Assembly (NCBI RefSeq): GCF_022376445.1
Contig: NW_025954987.1
Coordinates: forward strand, 124,001-188,000
Reading direction: 5' to 3'
DNA length: 64,000 bases
Source: Fomitopsis serialis
Lineage: Eukaryota > Basidiomycota > Agaricomycetes > Polyporales > Fomitopsidaceae
Within the stretch, counting starts at the first letter, position 1; the number at the start of each line of letters is the position of its first letter. This document shows positions 36,185-47,641 of the stretch, in pieces. Made by a program: the position numbers and the translations under genes. Below the pieces are notes generated by a model, which saw nothing but the letters and a program-made list of their open reading frames with translations, did not search any database and was not told the origin of the DNA.

Positions 36185-36441
36185 TGTAGAGACTAGACGT
36201 TCGGTCAGACGCTCAGTCGTGGTTCAACTTCGACTAAGATTAATCTACCTAGACGTTCGGTCAGACGCTGCTAGGTAGTTAGCTACTGAACGTATTGTAT
36301 AGTATGTGTGCGGGGGCTTACCTCAGTCGTGGTTCAACTTCGACTGAGGAAAGAGGGAGAGAGGCGGAAACGGACGAACCACCCCCGGCGGTATGTCACG
36401 TGCACGGTGGCGGAGATCGAGATCGCGGCGCGACCTCAACA
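36185..36441 (-). repeat. Left LTR (3' LTR of the copia element)
   Basis: 257 bp, TGT...ACA ends. It contains two copies of CTAGACGTTCGGTCAGACGC and two of CAGTCGTGGTTCAACTTCGA, spaced within the LTR, plus a CACGTG site. Confidence 0.95.
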
Positions 36442-36450
36442 CTCCTCCTC
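36442..36450 (-). other. Polypurine tract
   Basis: GAGGAGGAG on the element strand, directly adjoining the 3' LTR; expected start site of plus-strand DNA synthesis. Confidence 0.7.
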
Positions 36451-36709
36451 GGCGCGAATGGCGAGAGAGACGACGGGGGGTACGTGAGGTACGTAAGGGG
36501 GATGTAGCATCAAAAGGTGTCGCATGTATCGTAGGTATCGCATGAGGAAATGATATGAGTCCATGAGGGAACACTATGAAGTGAAACAGAGACCGTAGTG
36601 AAAGGCGTGTGGGATCGTAAGGATATGAAGAGCGGGTGACGCGAAAAATATGCATGGCGAGATGAAAGAGAAAGGGAAGAAAAGACTCCTCCTCTCGAGG
36701 AACTCCTCC

Positions 36710-39700
36710 TCACCGTGAAGACTCCTCCTCGCATGGAGGCCGGAGGCCCATAAGACCACGCAGCATCTGGAACGGCTTCCGTTCAAGAGGTTTCGTGAAG
36801 GCGTCGGCGACATTGAGATGGGAGGGGACATGCTGGATGACGATTCGTTTGTCCGTCACCACCTCGCGCAGATAGTGCCATTTGATGTCGATGTGCTTGA
36901 CGCGAGAGTGGAACGTAGAGTCAGCGGAGAGAGTGATCGCGCTCGTGCTGTCGACGCGCATGAGTGATGCGGCAGGCTGGGAGAAGCCGAGACCGTCCAG
37001 CAAGAAGCGAAGCCATACCCCTTCCTTCGCCGATTCGGCAGCCGCGATGTATTCAGCCTCGGTAGTGGACGTAGAGACGGTGGGTTGCTTGCGCGCCGAC
37101 CAAGAGATAATGCCGGAGCCCAGGTTCCAGCAATAGCCACCGGTAGAACGCCGAGTGTCGATGCAGCTGGCGTGACTCGCATCCGCGTACCCATTCAGAT
37201 TGGCGACATCGGCGCCGCCGAGGTGCAGACGGAAGTGCCGGGTCCCCTTGAGGTAACGCACAACGCGTTTCGCAGCCTCCCAGTGGATCTCGGCGTAACA
37301 GTCGAGGAATTGGCTGAGATGCTGGATGGCGAGGGCGATGTCCGGACGCGTCCCGATGGCGAGGTACATTAGACAGCCGATGAGAGAGCGATAGGGCAAG
37401 CGAGCGGCGCGTTCTTTTGCCGCAGGCGTCTTCGGAGAATGCTGAGCGCGCGAGAGGCGGAGGCCGGCTTCCATGGGCGTAGAGACCGGCGCGCAGTCGG
37501 GGCCGTCGAGACGAAACTGCTTGACGATCTTGTCGATCAAGGCAGTCTGCGAGATAGCCACGGACCGGCGAGCGCGATCACGGTCAATTTGAATGCCGAC
37601 GCAGAAACGCGCCTCACCCAAGTCCGCGATTTTCCAGACACGACGGAGGTCGTCCTTAAACTCCTCCTTAGCCGCAGCCGAGCTAGCTGTCAGCAAGAAG
37701 TCGTCGACATGGACGCCGGTGAGAACAGTGCCCTTCGCCGACTTGCGGTAGTAGACACAATATTCACAGGGCAAACGCGTGAAGCCGATGCTCAGCAGAT
37801 GCGCGTTCATCGTGTCATTCCACGTACGACTGCCCTGCTTCGTCCCATAAATACCACGCACCAGTTCCCAAACCCAATCCTCCTTGCCCGGCTCCTCGAA
37901 GCCGTGCGGCTGCTCCATGTAGCAGTACTCGTCCTCGGGAAGGATCCCATAGAGGAACGCGGTCTTCACATCAAGCTGCTCTACTTCCCAATCGAGGGAG
38001 GCGGCAAGGTGGAGGAGAGCGCGGAAGGACTCCATGCGCATGGTAGGTGAGGAGGTCCGGTTGTAGTCCTGCCCGTAGACCTGTTGAAAACCCTTCGCGA
38101 CCCATCGAGCCTTGAAGCGCACCGGGTCCCCGTTCTCATTACGCTTCAAGCGAAAAACAGGTTTACCCTTCATGACGCGACGCCCGGCCGGCACCTGAGC
38201 TCGAGGAATGAGGCGGTACACGCCCAGGTCCTTGATGGACTGCAGCTCATCGCGCAACGCGGCACGCCACTCCTCGCGAAAAGGCGACGCCTCTGCCTCG
38301 GCCAAAGTGGCCGGGTCCCCAGGATATTCAACGTTGAGTGGCAACACATCGTCCCCGGCCAACGCCGCGAGCACAGACTCGACGTCCGGCGTGGCGTCGA
38401 CGGGCGGGTCACCAACAGCGAAGTCGGGAGGGGGCGCGGGAGCAGCATGCAGTAGCCCCAGAGGGGCAGCGACTGCGCGCGACACCGGAGAGGCCGGGGC
38501 AGGAATGCCCGAGGAGGAAACCCGGCGAGGCGCCGCGGAGCGTATCTGGCCCAGCGTGCGGTCCAGGCGCGAGATGAAAGGGACACCGTCCGCGGCAGCC
38601 TTCTTCTGGGTCAGCAGAGGCAGACGCGAAGATCGACGCACGGGAGCGAGAGGCGGCGGCACGGGAGCGAGAGGCGGTGGCACAGGAGCGAGAGGCGGCG
38701 GCACAGGAGCGAGAGGCGGCGGCACAGGAGGCGCCTCAGCTGGCAGAGGCGGAGCGGAAGGAAGAGAGGCCGGGGCCGCATGGGTGCCAGACAAGGAGGG
38801 AGGCGGCGGATCATCGTCGAGAACGTCGAGAGGCGCAGCAATGGGAGACACAGCCTGAGGAGACATAGAAGGCGCGACCTGCGCGACAGGCCGTGAGGCC
38901 GGGGAGGATAGTGTCGGAGACGTCTCGTGTGATTCAATGAATGCAACATGGAACGACTCCACGACCTTGTGAGTCGCGCGTGGTACAGCCGGTAGGTCTT
39001 CGAGTGCTGCCCGTAGCCGATGAGAACACACTCGACGGAGCGTTCATAAATCTTAGGGTTATGCCGATTCTGGATGAGCACGAAGGCCCGACAACCTATC
39101 TCCCGCAAATGCGACAGGTCCGGCTTCTTCTTATGCCACATCTCATACGGTGTGACACCTGGAGGCAAAGAACGAGAGGGGGTGCGCACCGACAGGTAAT
39201 TAGCGGTGACGAGAAACTCGTCCCAACGGTTCGCCGGAGCAGCAGCCGCCAAGCGCATCGCCCGGGCACGGTCCATGAGAGTGCGGTGGAAACGTTCAAT
39301 ACGACCATTCTGAGCGGACGTGTGAGGCGCCGTTGTGCGCCATTGAGAACCGCGGCCCTCGATCCATGCCTTGAAGTCGTTCGACAGAAGTTCCCCATTG
39401 TCAATCTGGACGACGCCCAGACGCTCGCCCGTCTCGACCTCGCGAGCAAGGACCCAAGCCTTGAATCGCTCGAGGATGACCTTGGATGGCACGGGGATGG
39501 CCCAGGTGTGAGACGTGAAGTCGTCGAGAATATTCATTGAATAAAGGTTCCCCAGAGCGGAACGAACATCCTGCTGCCCTTGTACATCTACGAACACAGT
39601 GCCAAGAACCCGCTTTGCTTTCTCCCCCACTCGCACCTTAGGAACTGCAGTTCTGGTCTGTTTACCAAGAATGCAATGTTCACATTTTGCAGGTGGAGAT

Positions 39701-41505
39701 AGGACGATAGGCATACCTATAGCGGATCCGAAGCGTGCCATGTCGTGAATCGTACGATGATTGACATGTCCGAGGCGGCGGTGCCACACATCGAGCGTCG
39801 GCACACGGCCTGCATACAAGGCATGTTCGGTGGAGGGAGAGGCGCCGTCGAGAGAGTAGAGGCGCTTGGACGTTAAAGTACCGGTAGCGATGACAGCCCC
39901 GCCCGGTTTGAGAATGCGAACACCGGCACTAGAGAAGAGCACCGAGTAGCGAGCCGCAGACGCGCAGAGAGACGAGATGCTGACGAGCCGAACAGTGGCC
40001 TGAGGCACATAGAGGACATCCTCGAGAAGGATCGACGCGCCGCGACCGATGTGCAGGCGTACCTTGCCGACGCCGCAAGCGTAGATAACCGATCCACTCA
40101 CCCCACGAATGCCGCGAGGAGAGATAGGGCGGAGGTCATGGAAGTCGGCCTTGCGAGGAGACAAGTGCGTAGACGCGCCAGAGTCGAACACGAAAGGCTC
40201 AGTCCCTTCAGTGGAGAGACGACGAGTCGTCGTAGGCACCGGCGCCACTGAGAAGGCGGTAGGGTCGGCAGGAGCGCGAGAGTGGGTAGACCAGTTGAGC
40301 GAAACCGACTCCTCGTCTTCAACAGAGACCAGGGACTCATACTCAAAGAGGTCCGCCGGGACAGAGACGGAGGCGAGCCATTCCGGGGACGTGTCAGTCG
40401 CAAGCCCAACGAAGTCAGTCTCGGAGGTGGTATCCGCCGAAGACGGTTCCGAGGTCGATGTGGCCGAGGGCGGGACCGTACTCAAGAGATAGGCGTGGCC
40501 GGTCTTGCCGTCAACGATGTACGCGCGACCTTGCTTGTCGCGGTCGGGAGCGTTAAAGACGGCAGGCTTACCAGGACCCTTGCCCTTCCTTTTGTTTGCG
40601 AGCACTTCCTCGCGACGACCCTCCATGCCGCCACCGGGGGCCCAGCACTCCGGAGCAGTATGCCCATTCGGGCGCGGGCACTTGGCGTTGGTGCAAGTCT
40701 TCTGCGATGAGGTCGACTTGCCTGGCTTGGAATAGGCGGCGAGAGCGGTGGCTGATGAGGACGCCTTGCTGTCGGTGAGGATTCGCTGCTCGAGGTCAAG
40801 GCGAGCGGCGATGTCGACGGAGGTGTACGGAATGCCCGAGGTGGCCGATGCCGTGAGCGACGAACCGACCTGCGATTGAAGGTGCGTGAGGTAACCGTTC
40901 ATCGAGTTGAGCATGCCTATGGTCATGAAGACCTCGAGGTTCGGGATGCCTATGTGGAAGATGCGCTCGGCCAACTCTTGGAGGCGCATGGTCGTCTCCG
41001 AGAAGTGCTCCTCGGCTGTGTAGCGACAAGCGAGGAAGTCTTGGAGGAGACGAACCTGGGCATATGCGCCGGGCTGTTTCTCGTGGCGAGCACAGAGGGC
41101 GACCCATAAGGCGCGTGCGTCAATGAATCCGGCAATGAAGCGCTGCTCTTCCCTCGCGGCCTTCGAGCTGAGTAAGGCGATGATAACTTGCTCGTTCCGC
41201 CGGAAGTTGGTGACAGAGCTGGGGTCGTCGTCGACAGAGGGAGCGACTTGTTCACCAGACAGATAGCCCCAAGCGAAGCAGATCTTCAGGGAGTTCTCGA
41301 TGTAGGTCTTCCAATCGTACCAGTTGTCCTTCTTTCGGTCGAGGATGACGCCGCCGTTGAGCAGGGACGACGGTACGTGGAGGAGCTCGATTTTCTCCTT
41401 GGCGGTCGCTTTGAGATCCATTTTGGGCGCCGGAGATAGTTCCGTTTGAGTTCTCGGCGTCTTGGGTACCGAGACTCTGGGACTCGAGGTTGGGGTGATC
41501 GTCAT
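36710..41505 (-). CDS. Copia Gag-Pol polyprotein, one frame break
   Basis: Starts at the ATG at 41503-41505. Order along the protein: UBN2-type gag (DNWYDWKTYIENSL), a Cys-rich knuckle (CTNAKCPRPNGHTAPEC), protease (DSGAS), GAG-pre-integrase HHCC motif (WHRRLGHVNH...CEHC), integrase with Asp in FVDVQG, Asp in IDNGEL and Glu in RIERFHR, reverse transcriptase (VRFKARWVAKGF, LDVKTAFLYG, active site VHVDD) and RNase H (YADASHA, STTEAEYIAA). The first open frame runs 41505 to past the break and the second ends at 36710; they join near 38979, where one base is missing in the CAC-CGC-GCG context. Copia elements normally use a single frame, so this is a lesion or assembly error rather than programmed shifting. 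Confidence 0.92.
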
Positions 41506-41638
41506 TGATCAATTGGCTGGCTATATGCGGGGTATATGCGGGGAAAGCACACTTTGATGGGTGCCTCGATGTTGTTCCTGGGTCTGAATAGCCGAAAAGA
41601 AGTCTCAGGTAAGCGGGCGAGTTCAGAAACACCGCCCG

Positions 41639-41650
41639 GGGCTCATAACC
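41639..41650 (-). other. Primer-binding site for initiator tRNA-Met anticodon region
   Basis: Immediately internal to the 5' LTR the element reads GGTTATGAGCCC, complementary to the anticodon stem-loop of initiator tRNA-Met (GGGCTCATAACC), not to its 3' end. This is the half-tRNA priming known for Drosophila copia and Ty5. Confidence 0.75.
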
Positions 41651-41907
41651 TGTAGAGACTAGACGTTCGGTCAGACGCTCAGTCGTGGTTCAACTTCGAC
41701 TAAGATTAATCTACCTAGACGTTCGGTCAGACGCTGCTAGGTAGTTAGCTACTGAACGTATTGTATAGTATGTGTGCGGGGGCTTACCTCAGTCGTGGTT
41801 CAACTTCGACTGAGGAAAGAGGGAGAGAGGCGGAAACGGACGAACCACCCCCGGCGGTATGTCACGTGCACGGTGGCGGAGATCGAGATCGCGGCGCGAC
41901 CTCAACA
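41651..41907 (-). repeat. Right LTR (5' LTR of the copia element)
   Basis: 257 bp, identical by eye to 36185-36441. It should contain the element promoter. Confidence 0.95.
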
Positions 41908-41912
41908 AAGGT
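41908..41912. repeat. Target-site duplication AAGGT (right)
   Basis: Matches 36180-36184. Confidence 0.9.
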
Positions 41913-42729
41913 GAACCGTTGAAGTCTGCTGCTGCCGTCAACCAGTGCTGGATGCGACGCGCACGTCGAGGCATGCCGTAGAAGCATCCGTCTTGGTCAG
42001 TTCGCCGAACGCTTCCGCAAGAGGGGTCGTCGGCATGCTGTAGGATTTCAGCAGACAGAGAAGCACATCCATGAAGTTTCGTGAGCAGGACATCGCATGC
42101 CGAACTTGTGCTGAGCTGTTGCTGGCCCGGTCGATTACACGCTTGTGTCGATGTCGACTCGGCGCCGATCCACGAGCGCCAGTTCGCGTGCCGTCTCAGA
42201 ACGCGGTCACGTGGAAGCCTGGTCGACCAGCAATGGTGACGCCGACAACTTCAAGCTTCAAGCTTTCAAGTTGACGCCACCGTTGCAAGTGGTTCTGCAT
42301 CTATGCCTCGAGACAGGACTTACCTTTTGTTGGAATCATCCCCTATACTCGTTCTCCTTTTCGTTATAAGGACTAACAGTGAGTCAGTAGGACACGACTC
42401 GCATCGTGCTCAACAAGGTCGACAGGGTCAACACGTAGCGATGACGAGAGCTGGTATTGCGAGCTTATCGGCCACAATGGACGATCATTCCAGGAATCCT
42501 TTGTCAGAGCATTCTGTTCAGGGTACAATCCATGCGCCCCTTTCGCACTCAACACGGCAGCAGTGGCACAAATCGAACAAAGGAACAATGCACCCCATTC
42601 CGCCGCTCGCAGCCACTGTCAACCTACATAAAAGGCGCGTAAAACGCTCATAGCTCGTTAACTTCTTCCCCTCATCTCCTCCCCCAGCTACCTGAACACT
42701 CCTCATACATCTACGACCTGGCTTGTACC
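41913..42729. other. Intergenic right of the retrotransposon
   Basis: No gene is recognised. It is probably the promoter side of gene Y, originally continuous with sequence left of 36185. Confidence 0.5.
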
Positions 42730-44236
42730 ATGGCTACCGGTCAGCAGTCTTCGTACGCACAGATATCGCCCCAGTCTACACGTCAACATACCCTCGATTC
42801 CATACACAAGACCAGTTCTGACGACTCCCATCGTCATCCGCGCACGCCACCGGAATGCGAATGGGTGGACCTCGGAGACGGGATCTTGATGGGGATGGCT
42901 CCGCCTTCAAAGCGGTCGTCACCGATGAAACCGCCAAGGACACATACACACCAAGAAGCGGAGAGCCAGGGAATATGTGAATCGGAGGTGGGCCCGTCTG
43001 GCTCCCAGGGCCTTCCGAGTATGTCCTTGCGTCTCATTGCGCGAGCACGTTCTGACAACGGATCATAGCAACTGTACCAGCGCCCCCACTGCAGTCCCCA
43101 CATACGCCCCAGAGAGGCGACTTCCGCCGGAAAGTCATGCGGTCGTCTATACCCCGTTCCGCCCACGTCTCTCCCGAGAGATGTCTCCCGAACGCAGTAC
43201 AAGCTACCTCAACCACTCCGGGCCCATCCTCTCCGGCTGGAGGGTTCTCATGGTCCTCCCCACCTCGGTCACCTATCGGGTCTCCTTTGTTTCACGCGCC
43301 CGAGCTTTCAGAAATCCCATCCATGGAACCGGAGATGCAGAACGGAAAGAAACGGAAGAGGACACGGCGGACCTCTCGCGGGACTACTAACGAGCGCTGC
43401 CAAACGACAACGCATTCGCAAACGCATCCACGTGGATGGGACATCAGGACGCCGGAGACGATGGTGACACCGAAGACGGCCGCTGGACACAAACGCAGGG
43501 AACTGAAGCACTCGGACGGAGAGCCTGCCAGTATACCCCCCGCGGCGAAACGCGCTCGGACAGACAACAACGATGGACTCCATACGATCGCTGAGGCACC
43601 CTCTGGCACGATCGCGGCTACCGTCGCCGCTCGTAAGGCACCAAAGAGAAGCCGCGCCAGAGCTCACCGCGTGGTCCCTGCTAATGACGAAGGACGGAGG
43701 CTGTCTCCTGTCTTGCCCGCCGGTGGTGGGTACCGAGCAAGGGTGTCCCATATCTCGACGGCGCGACTCTCAGTCAATGACGCGACTACGCGAGCCGATT
43801 CGATGGCTTGTCCCTCCAGCAGCGATGTCAATCCTGCCGACCCCGAATGTTCAGCTTCCGGTAGTGACCCGCGAGCCCATACGTCCTCAGCCGAAGCAGG
43901 TCTGCCTGCGCTCCCTCCCATCATCGCAGTGGCAAGCTTCGACATGCCTGGATATTCCCCGATGATAGGTACGTCTTTGTCAGCTCCGCGTTCTATCAAG
44001 TACTAACGAGGTCTCGCGCAGGTGACGCCAACAGTGGTCCGCAGTGGAAGCCGCCGGTGACGCCGACACCAGACAGCGGCTCATCCTTGTTGCTAGACCC
44101 GCCGAAGAGAGGAGGTAAACTCGGTAAGCCCACCTCGCGCTCCGTGCCAGCGGTGGAACTCATGTCAGTTCGCGCAGGGCCCACCGACAGTCATAACTCT
44201 CTGTTCAGCGAGGCTCCGAGCCTGGGTGACAACTAA
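42730..44236 (+). CDS. Gene Y: disordered, basic nuclear-type protein of unknown function
   Basis: Exons 42730-43018, 43069-43968 and 44022-44236 code 467 residues with all phases consistent. Both introns have clear GT-AG ends, and the second has a CTAAC branch-like motif. There is no catalytic domain. The protein is Ser/Pro/Thr-rich with strong basic clusters (GKKRKRTRR, PAAKRARTD, APKRSRARAHR) that look like nuclear-localisation signals, and a Gly/Pro-rich C-terminus ending SEAPSLGDN. It ends 48 bp before the start of gene X copy 2, in the same orientation. I do not recognise the family. An intact frame over 1.4 kb with two in-phase introns argues for a real gene. Confidence 0.65.
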
Positions 44237-44284
44237 ACATGGCCAGAGAACCATCCAGGTTCTCTTTGCGCTGCAGCTTCGACC

Positions 44285-45551
44285 ATGGCAAGAGGCTCGA
44301 ATCGTCATCTACCGCCGCAGACTGGACACATTCCGGTTGAGAGCACCTCCCGGGTTCCACGACTGTCTCGTCATATGATCCCAACAGGATTGAGGCCTTA
44401 TCCGTCAAGGGCCCTGGCTGTCCTGTACACGCGACGCATGCTAGAGCACGCAGGACCTGTTGTTCCGCCACCTTCTCGGGGCAGTGGTCCTCAGGTCAGC
44501 ATCGCGGGGTGATCGACTTCGCAGTGCCCGAAGGAGCCTGGCCACACATCGTCATTAGAAGCATCCAGCGCAAAAAAAGTTCGTCAATCGCTCCGTGTCT
44601 CTTCCCAGCGACCTTTGAACTCAGCCTCAACAAGGCGCACGTAGGCCACAGGCGCGTCGACTTCGCACTCGGCGCCTACAGATCCGCCGCCGCCATTCTT
44701 CGCGGCGGGTTTCTTTCGGGGTACATCACGTGCCCCGATCGATGTCGACGAGGACTCACAAGCTATACCAGGTGTTGTAGAGTCTGGGGGAGGAGAGCGG
44801 ACCCGTGGAGAGTTCACGCGTAGAATCTTATGGGATTCAATGGCTCCATCAGCGAGGATAATGGGCCGTTCAACGGCATCCTTAATCACGACGGTTGCTC
44901 CTGCCAGTGTCCAGCCGTCGACACAGGCACCTACTGGCCGCAAACGCAAACGCACGAACGCGGAGGAGGACTGCGATGCGGCGCCATCGTCCGGCGCACC
45001 CAAGTCCTCCACCAGCAACCGAAAAAGGAAGCGTGTAAAGAAGGCTGTTCCGGCTAAGGCGAGCAGTCTTCCCGCTGTTGCTAAAGCACCATCGCCAGAG
45101 CTGCCACCACGGGATACATCGAACTCCATCACAAAGAATGTGGAGACGCTCGCGGCCCACCGCGACCACGGCGGAATCGTTGCCTGCGAGATCCGCCCTC
45201 ACCACCGCCCCCCATCAGGTGTCCTCTCCCGGCCCAGTTGTTGCAGGATCCACTCGCTTCACTCAGCGAGAGGGATCTGCCTGAGCCCTCAGTCGTGAAA
45301 CCAACCGGCTTGGATGCAACGCCTTCGACTGAAACTGTGGTACCGTCGATCGCGAAGCGACCACAATCTACTACGCCTCCTGTTGTTGCGGCGAGCCTTG
45401 ATTTTATCGTCGGTGAGTGCAACTGCCTCGACATCCTTGATCGCATTCTAACTCTCGCTCAGGTATGCCACTCTCAGTGGAGCGTGAAGACGATCTCTGT
45501 GACTTATTCGGCGACCCACTCGACGATGACTCAGTTTCAATGGGCAAATGA
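44285..45551 (+). pseudogene. Gene X copy 2: basic, nuclear-type protein gene, decayed
   Basis: Counterpart of 31824-33126. The first frame (75 codons from the ATG at 44285, with HAGPVVPPPSRGSGPQ) hits a stop at about 44512. A long frame then runs from about 44655 to 45130 (GGFFRGTS-like region, DVDEDSQAIPGVVE, APTGRKRKRTNAEEDCDA, SSTSNRKRKRVKKAVPAK, SPELPPRDTSNS). After another frame change come KRPQSTTPPVVAASLDFIVG, a 50-bp intron (45413-45462) and the acidic end EDDLCDLFGDPLDDDSVSMG. It is better preserved than copy 1 in the middle and worse near 45150. It is followed, convergently, by questin-oxidase-like 2. Confidence 0.5.
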
Positions 45552-45774
45552 GCGTGAACAGAGCACTTTGACGGCCGAAGCCTCCCTGGTACAACTCGGG
45601 CTCTATCGCCAGAGCGCAGGCGATCTACGCAGAAGGTTACAACGACTTACAACAGCTCGGCGAAGGACCACGTTGATGTTCACTAACACGTCGACGGCCT
45701 CGGAACTCAACAGCAGTATCCCAAGATGTCACGGAGAGCAAAGCGCGCAGCCGGTAGTGACCACGCATCCAGGG

Positions 45775-45807
45775 TCGAGAGGTGCATTCGCTGAATGCAC
45801 CTCTCGA
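45775..45807. repeat. Perfect hairpin, 15-bp arms and 3-nt loop
   Basis: TCGAGAGGTGCATTC, loop GCT, then the exact reverse complement. It lies between the 3' ends of gene X copy 2 and questin-oxidase-like 2, so a role in separating convergent transcripts is possible but unproven. Confidence 0.8.
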
Positions 45808-45966
45808 GTCTGGCGGCGCTGTCTTTACCCACATCTGCATCGTACTCTCGGATTGGTGTTACGAAGGCTCACGCATAAAATCCCAAACAGATACATCAAG
45901 GTGAGTGCATTCCTGATCGGAGCGACTGACAGCGGACCCTAAGTTACCAACACCAATCGAGCGTCC

Positions 45967-47641
45967 TCATTCGAAGAACCCATGGAAATCCCAGCCCTTG
46001 TTCTCCTCGCCCTCCCTCATCCAACCAATCCTGTCCTGGCTCAGCGCCGCCACCCGCAGGAACAAGCTCCCGTCCAAGACCTCCGCGCCGTCCAAGCCCT
46101 TCACATCCTTGAAGCGCCCGGGCGGCGTCATTCCGTACATGCTGGCGAAGTGTGCGAGTGTGCGTTGGAGCTTCGCGATGTGGTCGTCGTTGTGCATCAG
46201 CGTGCTCTGCAGGATTTGGAACCACGAGTTCGTCGTCGGGTCAGAGGTGAGTGCGTCCTTGTGGGGGACAGGCTCCGGTGCTGGTGCGTGCGGGTGAGCG
46301 GTGGTGGCGGCGTAGAAGTCGCGGATGGGCAGGGCGGGGCGACCGCGCGCTATGTACATGGCGAGGGAGGTGCTGAAGTATGCGCGGAGGAGGATCGAGA
46401 TGGAGGTCGGGGAGAGGTACGGGACGTAGGAGTGTAGGAAGAGGACGGAGGTGACGAGATGGAGGCTGCACGCCATTGATTAGCCAGCGATGTACCACGA
46501 GACATCGAGAGTCACTCACAAGAGGAAGTCCCCGTTGAACTTCTTCCCTGGCGCGGAATGCCTTCCCGCCCAGCCGCCAACGCCGTACAGAACGACATTC
46601 ATCCAATTGAGCTCTTCGATCTTGCGGTGGACCGCCTCCTTGTCTCCGCCGTTGACAGTCCATCCTGAGGCCAGCTCAAAGATCTGCTGCCCCCGCGCCT
46701 CCAGGACGCTGGTTAACATGCTCCCGTCTGCGGCATCCTCCACGGGTATCCCGACCGCAGACGGAGCATACGCAGGGTCATTTGCGATCTTCGCAAGGAT
46801 CACCAATGCATGCGACTCGTTGTCTGCTACGGAGGTGTTTGTCGCGCTGTTCAGGCCGACCGACGACAACGCGGCGGTGATGGTTGATACTGATGTAGCG
46901 ATGGCTCTTCCCGAGGAGGTGAACAACGACGGTGGGAACATGTCGGGCATGTGGTCACGTTGAACGCAAAGCTGTCCTAGGCCCTCCGCCACCATGCCAG
47001 GGAGTCCAAACTCACATCCGTATCCAACGTGAATCGCTGGATGAAGAACACCCGATAGGAAGCGATTGAGCATCCGCTTAGGGGGCTTGTTGGCCTCGGG
47101 CGAGAAGAGGTATTGCTCGAGAACAGCACTGGTGCCCTTTTCCAGAACGGCTGTAGCGAAGAACTCCATATAGGCGTTATAGTAGCTAGGACGTGCCATC
47201 AAAGCGCCGAGATGCTGAACCAATTGAACTATGACTTACTCCTCATCCCCCAGGTGTTCATAGAGGTTATCGTGCGTGATAGCTGCCGGCGACTTGTACG
47301 CGGGTCGCTGAGACTTGCACTGAACTTGGTAGGCAGCTTCAAGGAGCGCCGAGTTTGCCCCCAGTTGGTAAATCGCTAGGAGGAAGTGGGCAGCATGGCT
47401 GCGGGCGACTGCAAGTCAAAAGTCGACTGGTCACGGACGATGCACGTACTCACTCGTGAAAACCTTTCTCGTTGAAGAATATGTGCCAGCGCGTGTGGTT
47501 ATCCTTCAGCAGCTGGCATAGTGTGCTGCCAGACTCATGAGATACTCCGGCCAGGCGCTGGGGAGACAGTGCCAAAGGAGAAGACGAGGGAAAAGGAAAT
47601 AAGTCGCCTAGTCTGTCGTTCTTTGCGATTGTCTTCGCCAT
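45967..47641 (-). CDS. Questin-oxidase-like (DUF4243) protein 2, intact
   Basis: Exons 47454-47641, 47240-47398, 46520-47185 and 45967-46465 code 503 residues without a break. Family landmarks: NHTRWHIFFNEKGFHD, HAAHFLLAIYQLGA, YYNAYMEFFATAVLEKG, LHPAIHVGYGCEFGLPG, HALVILAKIAND, EELNWMNVVLYGVGGW, and HNDDHIAKLQRTLAHF near the end. Compared with copy 1 it lacks the intron after VAEG and has an extra loop after LGQL, so the two copies have diverged well beyond a recent duplication. Relatives oxidise anthraquinone-type polyketides; no polyketide synthase is in this window, so the substrate is open. Confidence 0.85.

Larger units (their letters stand above)
36185..41907 (-). mobile_element. Full-length Ty1/copia LTR retrotransposon
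   Basis: 5723 bp, bounded by two 257-bp LTRs that I read as identical and flanked by AAGGT target duplications. It is oriented on the minus strand, so the right LTR is its 5' LTR. A primer-binding site adjoins the right LTR and a purine tract adjoins the left LTR. The internal region codes gag, protease, integrase, reverse transcriptase and RNase H in copia order. Identical LTRs mean a very recent insertion. It separates questin-oxidase-like 1 from gene Y. One base missing near 38979 splits the coding region. Confidence 0.95.

Noticed and set aside
38979..38980. Programmed frameshift between the two copia frames
   Set aside because: The break lies in the integrase-RT linker, not at a gag-pol border, and copia elements normally use a single frame; one lost base explains it.
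37439..39540. Several 120-216-codon plus-strand frames inside the retrotransposon
   Set aside because: Antisense shadows of the copia Pol frame; repeats such as GARGGGT mirror the Pro-rich Pol linker.
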